Assembly (NCBI GenBank): GCA_030141605.1
Contig: JAQGDQ010000096.1
Location: 496,001 to 560,000, forward strand
DNA: 64,000 nucleotides
Direction: 5' to 3'
Source: Tubiluchus corallicola
Taxonomy: Eukaryota; Priapulida; Priapulimorpha; Priapulimorphida; Tubiluchidae
The number at the start of each line of letters is the position of its first letter. Within the stretch, counting starts at the first letter, position 1. Under the pieces are notes generated by a model. It worked only from the letters and a program-made list of their open reading frames with translations, ran no database searches and was not told the DNA's origin. Positions 38,601 to 49,662 of this stretch are shown here, one piece after another. The position numbers were made by a program, and so were the translations under genes.

Positions 38601-41600
38601 AGGAAACAATTTTCGTTACTAATTTAAAACTTTGAAAGAAGTCCCTGTATCCATGGGCGCCATAAGAGAGTTGTTTCTGCAAGGTTGGCTGCAATATCAG
38701 TTAATTTTGCTTTATTGGTATCAAGTATCAGAACGAAACAATAATACGAAGAGCCTACGCAAGCCTTTGAAAAGAAGAAAATACATTTGACCACTTCTTG
38801 AACGTACCTGCAGATCATAAGCCATTTCAGACTGTGCCTTCTTAGTATTGACTTCAATCTCGTAGAAAGCCTTCTTCAGCTCAAAATCTCTTTGTGCAGA
38901 AGCGATGAGGATGTCATTGGCATACCGGGCCTTCATTCTCTGTTCTTCCGCCAGCGCCTCCTAAAAATAAACTGAAATTTTGGTGCCTCCAAATAAGCAA
39001 ATGGTCCCATTTCGGTTGAAGTGTCGCTCTACAAATGACAGAATTTAGGAGTTGAGTAATAGCCAGCACAGCCAGTATTATAATCAACGAAAAATCATAC
39101 CCGAATTCCGGAGTCTTTGTGAGCTTCAGCTTCTCCAATTCTTGCATCCCGGTGCACTTGTGCTGTCCTTCCCATCCCCAGTGCTTTCAGGTATCCCTAT
39201 TTCCAAAACAGAATGCATTTTTTACGCACAAACACTGAAAAAATATCAAATACACTAAACAGACTCCTAAGTTTCTCTAGCAAACATTGAAATATAATGC
39301 CAAATGTGTTCATGACATTGAAGGTTGACATGAGGTTGACTCCACAATTCTAAATAAGGGAAATTTGCAAACTTTTCCACTCACCAATTATCGATTGTAA
39401 CATATAACTTCAAATTCTAAAATTGAACAAATTGCCCAACTGTCAAACAAGAAGCAAGAAAGATGGAACAGATTGGTAAACCAACGACATCTCCTTACTA
39501 AAACACGCTTAAACAGTCAATATATGCAAATTGGTGACAATCAAATCATTTCATTACAGTTTAAAATTGGAATTTACCCTACATTCTTGACATCTTTCAC
39601 AAAATACAATCTTAATGCACAAGTTTTTGCCACCTTGTCCGCACACTTTGCCACAAAACCACAACACCACCTCTACCGACCTCTTCATCGTGAATATCCT
39701 TCAGCGTGTAGCTGACGACGCTGATGCCCATGTTGACTAGATCTGATGAAGCCACTTCAAACACATGCTGCGAGAACTTCTTTCTGTCCTGATAGATTTC
39801 CTAGGTGCAAGAAAGAAGAAAAACTGAACAGCAAATGACAATACCGACCTCTTCGTCTTGTATATCCTTCAGCGTGTAGCTGACTACGCTGATGCCCATG
39901 TTCACTAGGTCGGATGAAGCAACTTCAAAGACATGCTGGGAAAACTTCTTGCGGTCTTGGTAGATTTCCTGCATGCGGTAAGAACACACGAAATCAATGT
40001 GGATTAAACACACATGCAACAAGCTCTACAGGACTCTACTTACATGAGCCTGCTAGTTTTAGTTGTAGAAAACATAGAGAATGACAACTACAGCACAACA
40101 AGCTAATCACACTCTCAAAAAGCCTATATTACTAAAAAAACTACATTACTATTATTCTGAACAGCCTGTTGCTTAAAAGGAATTAATGGCAAACTATAAA
40201 CATAACTTGCATCAGGGTTAGTAGTAACTGCCAGTTAAAAAAAAAATCAAAGCAACAGCATCAAACTTCAACAATAACTTCATCATGCTGCGTTACGAAG
40301 AAAAGCGCGTTGAAAAAAAATCTGCCTTTTATTGTAACATGAAACTTAATTACAGAAATGAAAAAAATGAGTTCCAAAAAGCCAATGGACTAGTCTTTCC
40401 ACTATACTGAAAACTAGTGGAGGTAAAATGAATTACTGGATATGCAATAACGCGTACACAATTTTGAACATCTAGGCAAACACGACTTAAGACAAATCAG
40501 TTCAAATGTTCATTGCTACATATTTATGAAACGATATCGTTATATACATCGTTACAAATGGAACATATTTATGTTCAATTTAAGTAACGACAACGGGAAA
40601 AACAAATATTTTTTGAAAACTCTGCACAAAGAGAACAGAAGCTTCATAAAGACGCTCTAGTCAAAGTATGGTAAATAGGTTAAGTGAAAAGATATTTGTT
40701 CTTGTACAAGCTGATAGTGGCATTTGATGAATACTAACTAGCAACATGACATAAATCAACTGCATCCTGACAATTATAATCAATCTATCAATCAATCAAT
40801 TGCATCTTCAATTTCTGTACCAAAATAAATTGCTATACAATGTGAATGCATGCTGAAATATGCTACTAGACCAACACAACTGGCACAAACACAAATTAAT
40901 GCATCTGCAGTGACTCATATTAACAACACTAGAAATAAAACAACGACATATTGTTTGTAATCTTTGCCAACTCTTGTGGGGGTGAACTGGAACAACTGTT
41001 TTTATCATGAAAAGCAACAAAGCAAGTTAATAGAAAATGTACACTCTGCACCTGCAAAAGAAAATGTAAACAATGCACATTGACAACCACAAACAATTAT
41101 ATGTACGATTTTTTGAAGACTTGTCTCTGTCAATTAAATTGTTGTGTTCAAAAGCCTTTAGAGGTTGTAGAAAGATTTTGTTTGACTTTATTACTTGTTT
41201 GAACAACAAGTAAAAACATCAAAAACATCAACATAAATTTTTGCCATTACAACTTTGGCAGATAGAAGTATTTAGCCACAACCTAAAAGTTGTTTAAATT
41301 TATAAAATGCATCGACAGCTAAAGGTTTTACACTATGGCCACTTAAACAAATGGCAAGTTTGGTAAACTTAGAAGATCTGCCTCACCTCTACAGTCATGT
41401 TTCCCATGATGGCTCTCTGATGTCCCTCCAGGGTTTCGTGTGCCACTCGCATGATCTCCGACTCACTCTTTCCGAGAAACTGCTGGCAGGCAGCTTCTAA
41501 CATCTCTTTCGTCTGTCCTTGAATTTTTACCTGCCAGCACAGGTATTAGTGCAAGCAAAACATTTGCAAGACAACAAAATAACAAAATAATTGTTTTTGC

Positions 41601-43917
41601 TTTTAGACAAATTTAAATTTCTGATTAAATATTGACCAATAGGCAAAGCAGTTGATTTCTTATATGGTAGGCCCAAATAACAACTCACATTTGCACTGCA
41701 CTTTAAGATGACTTTGTAGCAAACCTGAAGTTTGGATTAACAATCTCATAATGAATGTTTCATTATGAGTCAAACAGTGCTAGCTGCAGCGTATTTGATT
41801 AGTTACTGGGGTATTAAGTTACAAGTTCGCATGGGTGAGCATTTAGTATTTGCATAATAGAAGCAGCTCTACAAAACGTGAAGGTGGTCAACAATGGGCA
41901 CTCGGAAGGGAAACAAAAAACAAAAAATAAATAAAGTGAGTCGCACATATAATGGCACAGTCAGTGGCAACTGGAAACAAACATATTTTATCTACCCCTA
42001 GTTAACTGGCAGAGGTGTGTTAGCCTAGACACCCATACATCCTTTCTTCAAAGAGCTATACGACATGTGAAACTAGCCAGAAATAGATTTTACAGACTGT
42101 TATTAGTGTCTGCCACCCATTCATTTATAAGCAAGGTTCAGCATTGCTCACAATTACCTTGTACAATTATTGCGCAAGTTCACTGACACTATTAATGTAA
42201 ATATGAAGTTTGTATTGCATTTGCCCAAAGCAATTAAGCAAGTACATAGCTTAATTGCTTATGAGTCGCAAAATAAGGTATACATGTAAAGATAGGTCAG
42301 TGTGATTTTCCTTACATGTAATGCAGTACTTACTATTATTACTATGTCTTAATTACAGCTTGTTCAAAAAGATTATCACTTACTTGTGCAATTCCTGTCA
42401 CAGATATGGCCACGCCCAACCGGGTGTAAACTTTTGGACTTGTTATGCATAAAGTCATCGTATTGAGACTCAATCTGAAAACGAATTAATTATAGTAAAA
42501 CTTATTTACAAATAAAGAATTGTATAGGATGCAATAAATTACACTAGTGAAGCCATTACATCTAAACTACATCTAACTATCATGATTAAAGGGAAGAAAA
42601 GACAATTTTAAAGTATGTCACAAAAAATGTCTGTATAAAGTTATATTACCCTGCATTCTAACTTAAAGAAGAAAATTCTTAGTAATTTAAAATGTTTTTG
42701 CCAAACATTCCCATTCACAGACTCACCTTTTCAGTGTGCACCACTGACTCACCAAAAAACGTATTATTAATCTTACTGACAGGTTTAGACATTTGCTTAG
42801 CTAGTGAAGCACTCGCAACGAATGCTCTGATTGTTTTTTTCAAATTTTACACAATGTTATCTAAACTTGTTTCAAACGACCTATTGTCGAAATGGCTATA
42901 CCTAATGATCATCGTTTTGCAGTTTAAATTTTCAAGTTTTGCACATCGTTACTGTTAATGCAAGCTTTGTATGCAATTTGACAGCATGTAGCTGATATGA
43001 AATTTTTTTAAGGCACTTTTTTTAGCTTAATCTAAGAAAAGAGTTTTCTTGTACTTTAATTATCTAAGTTCCAGTATTAAAAATAGTCTTATTCATCTAG
43101 TAGTCTATAAATCAAGCAATATATAACATATGACCACTCATATTGATGCCATCAAGTCTTAGATGCAGAATTAAAATATAAGCAATTTTATAATCAAGGA
43201 AATGCAGATTATCTATATGATTAAAACTCACCTCTGAATTTCTTGAATGTACGGCCACACAAACACCCGACCACCACACACCAGCCTGGGCTTGCTATAA
43301 CAACAACCTAAACATATGCTCTCAAATATAATTTTTTCACTGAAAAAGACTTCTTAAAATCATCAATAATTTTACAATGTTTTGTACAATAAATACCTGC
43401 ACTTTGAATTTTCTCCTTGGAAAGACAGACAAGATAGTTGATTATTAATTACCATTCACACGTTTTCTCTATAAAGATTTATGTGCTCCAATTTTTTTAA
43501 AATGATCTTTTGGACATTTTAATTTAGATAAAAATTAAAATGTTTTGAAAAAGTCGCAATATAACAGACTATTTTTTGTAGATGAATTGAATACATTAGT
43601 ACTAGACTTCTGTTTCATAGTGCACTTCTGAAGACAATTCTGTTTACCTTTTATTACGATATACAGGAAGCGTGCATCACACCACAACCCATCACATTAA
43701 TTTAAAAAAGACATCATTTCTAGTTTGACAAGCTGTCCCATGGTGACATGTTAATCATTCACACAAATTTTTATGTGTGGCCGATAATAATACCTAGTCA
43801 ATTTTAGAAGACCATACTGTTTGGAGTTATTCTACTGATTGAATAACACTTCGTAATTACCTAAAACCTACCTGAAACCACCATGGCCTCATTTGGTCCA
43901 CAAGTTTCAAATCCCAT
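35677..43917 (-). CDS. FLOT1: Flotillin-1, complete, 11 exon positions, 426 aa
   Basis: Exons (minus): 43917-43872, 43307-43232, 42474-42384, 41530-41387, 39968-39849 (5a) or 39800-39681 (5b), 39196-39101, 38960-38808, 38504-38323, 37388-37205, 36852-36688, 35700-35677. All phases join, and the length matches vertebrate flotillin-1 (427 aa). The N-terminus, [16 protein letters not shown], is the flotillin signature. The SPFH/PHB domain covers about residues 5-190. A long Glu/Ala/Lys coiled coil (about 190-365) has the typical EAEA repeats. The C-terminus is SRTMKAQRT. Flotillins form oligomeric scaffolds on the inner leaflet and act in clathrin-independent endocytosis. Gly2 follows Met1, as in flotillin-2, so myristoylation is conceivable. 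The position of the palmitoylated Cys34 of human FLOT1 is Tyr35 here, while Cys17-Cys18 are adjacent. The start has A at -3 and G at +4. Confidence 0.97.
39681..39800 (-). CDS. FLOT1: FLOT1 exon 5b (downstream duplicate)
   Basis: 120 bp, 40 codons, phase 0 on both sides; acceptor CACCTAG behind a pyrimidine-rich tract, donor GAG|GTCGGT. It encodes residues 120-159 ending KDIHDEE. It differs from 5a at 15 bases but in only one residue (His156 for Gln). Using both copies would add 40 residues that no flotillin has, so the copies are probably alternatives. Confidence 0.88.
39849..39968 (-). CDS. FLOT1: FLOT1 exon 5a (upstream duplicate)
   Basis: 120 bp, 40 codons, phase 0; acceptor CGCATGCAG, donor GAG|GTCGGT, the same unusual donor as 5b. 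It encodes [20 protein letters not shown] onward, ending KDIQDEE. Only 48 bases (39801-39848) separate it from 5b, which is very short for an intron and would disfavour splicing 5a to 5b. Confidence 0.9.
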
Positions 43918-44248
43918 AATTACGCAAAAGGGATAATTTACGTTAAGGACAGAAACTGCACAAGCATAAAAATGTAAAGAGAAGAAAATGCAGTGGATAT
44001 AACAGCAAATGGATGTTGAAAAGGCTGTACTGACATCTAGCGAACGATCACGGAAAATATTTTTACTATTTTCGAAAACTGTCAGAAGGTGCCGCTAATA
44101 ACTTTTTGCATAATTTGCTCCAAATCAGCTGACATGCAGGCCTCTGCCCACATTTGCGCACGTGGCAGGGTCCAGGAAGGAATAGAAGAGTGTAGCATCA
44201 AATTCTGTCATCGTTATTATCGAAACAGGTGGATATTGATTTCTGAAC
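43918..44248. promoter_or_regulatory. 331-bp divergent promoter shared by FLOT1 and PRDX6
   Basis: The FLOT1 start (43917, minus) and PRDX6 start (44249, plus) face away from each other with 331 bases between. Both 5' UTRs and core promoters must fit here unless upstream noncoding exons exist. I see no TATA box at either side. A bidirectional promoter is inferred from the spacing. Confidence 0.7.
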
Positions 44249-47200
44249 ATGGGTATCAATCTGGGAGACGCTTTTCCTGATTTTACTGCTGACTCATCAC
44301 ATGGCAAAATCATCTTCCACGAATGGCTAGGAAACTCGTGAGTAGGAGTTATTGTAATGTAGCAATACCGGTACAGAGCCACTATAAATGTGGCAGTGCT
44401 TGCAATCGCTGCTTGTCAAGCTAGGCCTATAATCTAATTTAAAGGTACCTTGGGTTTAGATTCAATTTAGTATTATTTTATTGTTGCAATATTATGGCTG
44501 CAGTTGGAAACCACGAGAAAAAGTAATTTGACAACGAAACATAAGTTGAAGATGATAGGCGATTGATTTCTGAACAGAGGTTATCCCTGGATAACAGTGA
44601 CTTAAAAGCTTGGTTTGCATATTGCATTAATTACTTCAGTGGTTTTGAGGATCATAGTTCAGCGTGTTTGAGTTGAATTAATGATGCGATGTAGAGGTGA
44701 AATAACTATAAAAACGTAATTAGCATTAGCCTGGCCTGTCACTCATTCGTCAATCACTTCCATTGATAGACTCGGTGCATTGCCTATTGTTCACTAGTAG
44801 ATGTCTTGAGCAGTCATTTTTAAATGCTTAATAAAGTGCTATAGGCATTAACACAGCTCTGGCTGCCCCATTTTCAGCTAAAAGGCTACTGATTGAAATT
44901 GGCCCCGAGCTACACTATAATTAATACTGCAGCAGAGTGACTTCCCCACAAATGGACATGGTTATTTTGCTTTGTGGCATGCAGATTTTGCCGCTGAAAG
45001 GTTTTATACACAGCCCGCAGAACTTGCAGTAACTGGTTAGAACTATTGTCACGGACCTATAACCTCATTTTGGCCTTGAAGTAACTCTGCACTCCTAAAT
45101 ATTAAGTTTAGTCCTCAGACTGTTCAACAGCATGTAAATAATACCTTGATTAGCTCCAGATCTCTGCCCACATCAGTTGGGCCTTAAATGTTCATATCTT
45201 GACTGGACTTTGATACAGTATTTGCCAGGGTCCGTACGATAGAGCTAATGTTTAACATACAACTCGTAAAAACTAATGAATAGTTTCTTGCTGTAATAGC
45301 ATATGCACAACCAGAACCTGTTTTGCGACATTATACTTTTGGTAATTTTACCTCCAGCCATTGCTATTCATTCTAAAGTTTGTCATGAGGACTGTAAAAA
45401 GATAATGTTAAATTTGCAGGAGGAGTATGGGTATAATAGACTGCATTCAAATCTGCTTATTTTTTTGTTAAAATTTATGTATCATACTTTGCTACTTTAA
45501 CATGTAAGCAGTACAGAAATCCATGCATGACAGTAATAGCTGAGTGAGTGGAATAATCTGACTGCATGAGTTAAGCAACACTGGGTTGGGTTAGTTAGTG
45601 GATGGGTGACAGGCAAGAAATCTGCTACTTAGGAATGATGTGTTGCATGCTAGGTAAGATATGTCTGTCAGTTTAGTGCTACTTATCTTACGTACTTATC
45701 TTGGACTTGAGACCAGGAATTTAAGGGTAATCAAAGCTGTAAAACGTATTAGAATTAACTTTCACGGTGCACTGTACATATGTTTGAAAGCAAATGTTCT
45801 GAAAATTGCTTTTTTCTCATCTTCACTTGTCCAGATGAATAAAACAGGAAATGCTTGAATTTCCTGGCTAGTGCTCCACTTCAGATCTTGAGCACGTGAT
45901 ATCTGGTACGTAAGAATTGTACAAAGTGTATGCATATATGAATGTACTATATTAGCCAATGACTTGCTGGGAAAACATAGATGAAATATTGTCCAATGAA
46001 CATTGACAGCTAAATTTAGAAATATCAGCTTGAATTTTATTTCCCAAGGACATCTGGTCATTAACTTAAAATGATAAAATCAGATATCATGGCAGAAATG
46101 ATGAAATACAGCCAGTTCCAGAATAAATTAATGGGAGAAAACTGGGAATAAATTGTGGGTTACTGAGGGGTGAATTAAGTGAATTTATGTCAATTATGGC
46201 TCTGCACAGAACTTTAAAGATTTTAATTGGTGCTTAAAGCAAAACCGGACCCAATCTTAAAGTGTGAGTCAAAACAATTTACTTTTTAAAATGTTGAAAG
46301 GAAGCATACTATTTTTTTCAAAAATGACTTACGTGAACAATATCAATACACAAACACAATTTTGCATTCGCGCCACTAGTTCTTCGCTGCTACATCCATT
46401 TCACTATTTGCTAGTTAGATGGGCACTAGCACCTGGATTTCGGAAAAGGCATTGCACACAAAACAGGTGCTGTACTTCTCAGTTCAAATGTGTTAGTTTG
46501 TGACAAACTACGCACGTTCAACAACTTGTGTGTACACAGCAATAAATTTGAAATTCGAATTTCTATCTTAAAACTTCCCTAGTTTTAGTACAACACACTA
46601 AGTATCTTACACTAGCACTGTACTTCAATTTTTGCTTTTGCAAACACATGCAACATGCATGTGGAATATTTTTTCTGTTGAAAATTATGTTAGTTTGTGA
46701 TGTCATCAATAGTTGTGCTCACCCACCACTAATTAAGTTTTTAATCTATTATTTAATTGTAACAAAAACGCTTTTGCTATATTAATTGTGTTCAATTGTA
46801 TACTTCTTATCTCACTTGAAAATATGGTAGTATATCAAAAGTCATCCTGTCTTCCTTACAGTGTCTTTTAAAACTACAATTCGTCTAGTACTATAGACTT
46901 GAATGCCAATTACACGGGTTATTGATTACGATGCAAATTTAACACTATGTTTACATTCAAGAATTAGTTTGTAAGGGCAGATCCATGCAAACAGGGTAAA
47001 AAACACTTTAACTCGAGATATGCTATAATGGCATAGTTCTCGACAGATGCCATATACTGTGAATTGACCACGAGCAACTCGCTGTAACTGAGTTGCATCA
47101 CATTGAATTGCACCGTAAGCTTGCTTATGTCGACTGGATATATTCGGAACCAGCGGCGTACCGTATGCCACTAGTCTCTGAGTTTCCAATTGCTCTCAGT

Positions 47201-48740
47201 TGTGTTGTGTCACAAGTTCGACCTAAGCCTGCCTTAAGTAACCTGTATAAATGACCTGTGTGTTCTCAAAGTGTAATTGTACAACATCAGAGTCCTCTTA
47301 AGATAGTACAACCCATCTAACCATTGTCTGTATGTTTTATAGATGGGGAATACTCTTCTCCCACCCAGCTGACTATACGCCTGTGTGCACCACCGAGCTG
47401 GGGTCTGTCGCAAAAATGATGCCGGAGTTTCAGAAGCGTAATGTGAAACTGATTGCTCTCTCCGTCGATGACTCCGAGTCTCACCGTGGATGGATTAAAG
47501 TAAGTTTCCTCTGAACTGGTGCACAGCTATCGATAATTCTAAGAATGGGCTGTATTGTAATATTGTTGCAGCTGAATTTCCACAAACTGTGTAAGCATTC
47601 TCAAGAGCTCAGCAGCTTGCTCACTGCATCTGACCTTTAGACCACATTCAGGATCACATTTCACTGTTTGTGCTTAAAACTTTATGTACATTTTTAACAG
47701 GACATTCAAGCCTACATGGGGGTGAGTGGTGACTTCCCATATCCCATCTTAAGCGACGAGAACCGAGAACTTTCCATCAAACTGGGAATGCTCGATGCAA
47801 AGGAGAAGGATTCAAAAGGGATGCCGCTGAACTGCCGCTCAGTTTTCATCATTGGGCCTGACAAGAAGCTTCGTTTGTCCATACTCTACCCGGCCACTAC
47901 CGGACGTAACTTCAAGTGAGTATCTTCCTGTGCTCTGCCAGCTGAGCTACTAGTTCAATATATTGGCATAGCATGGGAATACTAATCTCAGGACTTGGGT
48001 TCAATTCCCGCTAGTCCACAATTCTTCAGCATCTTCTTTCTCCAACGCATTACCCACAATGGGTAATAATTGTTAAAATTAAACTGCAATGGTTTATAAA
48101 CATCCTGGCTATCACAGTCATAATCTAACTAATTCATGATATCATTAGTTGCCAGCTAATTTGAGAAAAGAGTTGATACTATAAGTATCCCCCTATTGTC
48201 ATGTGTACCAGTGGTGCTGTTGGGATGGTGTGCTACAAGGAGGAACGGGCCTGCTCTGTCAGGTTGAACTAGTAGCTCACCTGGCAGAGCACAGGAGTAC
48301 TAATCTCAGGTCTCGGGTTAAAATCCCAACTAGTCAACAATTTTTCAAGGTCTCCTTTCTTTCTCCAATGCATTACCAGCAATGGGTAATAATTGTTAAA
48401 AATAAACCTCAATGATTTTTAAACACTCTGGCAATCACTGTCATAATCTAACTAATTCACGATAATGTGAATAAACTTGGCAGTGTTTTCCATCATCGTC
48501 ATTTAACGACTCAAATTAATAATTGGCTTTGATTTCAGTGAAATACTCCGTGTCGTTGACTCGCTCCAGCTGACTGAAACTAAGCAAGTGGCAACACCTG
48601 CTAATTGGTGTAAAGGTGAACGTGTGATGGTGGTGCCATCTGTCAAGCAAGAGGACACTCCCAAACTGTATCCACAAGGCGTGGAGGTGTTCCCGTTGCC
48701 ATCCAAGAAGCAGTACCTTCGCTTCACGCCACAGCCTTGA
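44249..48740 (+). CDS. PRDX6: Peroxiredoxin-6 (1-Cys), complete, 4 exons, 220 aa
   Basis: Exons: 44249-44337, 47343-47499, 47701-47915, 48539-48740, all GT-AG and in phase. Length fits the family (about 224 aa). It reduces H2O2 and phospholipid hydroperoxides in the cytosol with glutathione. The peroxidatic site is TPVCTTE with Cys45, Thr42 and Arg128. The acidic Ca-independent phospholipase A2 triad of PRDX6 is also present: His24, Ser30 in GNSWG, and Asp136. The usual lipase motif is GDSWG; here the second residue is Asn. The thioredoxin-fold core ([11 protein letters not shown]), [13 protein letters not shown]-type block and C-terminal AhpC/TSA extension (QYLRFTPQP) are complete. Cys127, next to the catalytic arginine, is unusual. 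The start ATG has an AACATGG context. Intron 1 (3 kb) holds a 5S-like segment and intron 3 holds two SINEs. Confidence 0.97.
44338..47342 (+). other. PRDX6 intron 1
   Basis: A 3-kb AT-rich intron holding the 5S-rRNA-like segment. I see no other gene. The minus-strand frame at 46926-47189 shows no recognisable features. Confidence 0.7.
45567..45640 (+). mobile_element. 5S-rRNA-like segment (SINE3-type head or 5S pseudogene)
   Basis: GAGTTAAGCAACACTGGG, then GGTTAGT and TGGATGGGTGACAGGC match the 5S rRNA internal promoter (A-box, intermediate element, C-box) in order and at nearly normal spacing. The first half of 5S and the 3' stem are not recognisable, so it is a relic or a 5S-derived SINE. 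Confidence 0.65.
47930..48137 (+). mobile_element. tRNA-derived SINE copy 1, with inverted 5' head
   Basis: From 47975 to 48137 it matches copy 2 (B-box GGGTTCAATTCCC, then CTAGTC, TGGGTAATAATTGTTAAA and TCATAATCTAACTAATTCA). Its first 29 bases (47930-47958) are the reverse complement of the copy-2 A-box head (TGAACTAGTAGCTCAGCTGG read on the minus strand). It begins 14 bases after the donor of PRDX6 exon 3. Confidence 0.8.
48263..48464 (+). mobile_element. tRNA-derived SINE copy 2
   Basis: The tRNA-like head reads AACTAGTAGCTCACCTGGCA (A-box TAGCTCACCTGG) and GGGTTAAAATCCC (B-box). A unique body follows, ending CATAATCTAACTAATTCA. It is in the same orientation as the body of copy 1, about 125 bases downstream, in PRDX6 intron 3. 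Confidence 0.82.
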
Positions 48741-49171
48741 AGAAATTTTCAAAATTCAGACCCGGTGAAATTCTTAGTGACAATGTAAATTAGGAGTAAA
48801 ATTGAATATCATTGCACTAAAAGTACTTTTGTTTAGTTCCAGGTATTTAGAGTAGAATACTGGTTAGTATTTAATTTTGCATATTGTGTATTGTAGCAAA
48901 AGGTAGCTATATACCTAACACTGCTTAAAATTTGTATGAAAAAGCACATAAAATAATTGTAATTTCTGCCTTTCAGTTCAGGCATTGAATACCTGTAGTT
49001 GAAACAAACAGCTAATCATAATTAATCTAAGTTTTTCTTGTGTGAGCCGTGATTGCACTGTGATAAGAAAAAAATGCATTTCCAGTTTTGATATAGTTTA
49101 TGTTTTGATAAAATGCACTGTATTTTCATAAGGCTGTTATACGAGATTGTGGAAATGGTAACTACTTGATT

Positions 49172-49177
49172 AATAAA
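49172..49177 (+). terminator. Candidate poly(A) signal of PRDX6
   Basis: AATAAA 432 bases after the PRDX6 stop, followed by a T-rich stretch. The spacing is normal for a 3' UTR. Confidence 0.6.
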
Positions 49178-49656
49178 TTCTTTATCTTTGCGTTAAAATT
49201 TTTTATTGCTTTTTAAATTCATTCTGGATTTGTACACAATTTAATTAGCACTGCCACTTGTAAAAAGAAATCTAGTAAGAAAATCGTAAGGAGATTTATA
49301 CTACGGCTGCTGCTAACTCACTAATATTTACTATAGATGGCGACAGTATAGTATTTAATGTTTCAGTATCATGCAAAACATACGGGTAACTATTGAACAT
49401 AAGAGAACTACACGAGGTAGTCGATTTATGAAATGAGATATTATTGAAAAATTTGTGGAAGGGTTGAATAATGGGTTCGTTAGTGTTTTAGTTCCAGAAA
49501 AGAAACCAACATCCATTTCTGTGGATGTTGAGGTTCACTTCTCATCCCACCTGGAGGACATGCAGAACCAAAGTTTGGCATAACACATCCTTCTGTAAAT
49601 ACTGCAACAGTGTCTAGAAAACAAAGAACAAAAACGAACTGCATATTGTGCAAAAA

Positions 49657-49662
49657 TTTATT
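49657..49662 (-). terminator. Candidate distal poly(A) signal of the TMEM268-like gene
   Basis: TTTATT on the plus strand (AATAAA on the minus) close to the PRDX6 3' end. If used it would give an approximately 5.4-kb 3' UTR; another hexamer at 50047-50042 is equally possible. Confidence 0.25.

Noticed and set aside
44121-44145. TGACATGCA near the PRDX6 start as an antioxidant response element
   Set aside because: It does not fit the TGACnnnGC core.
46926-47189. 87-codon minus-strand frame just upstream of PRDX6 exon 2
   Set aside because: Lies in PRDX6 intron 1 with no recognisable domain or splice partners.
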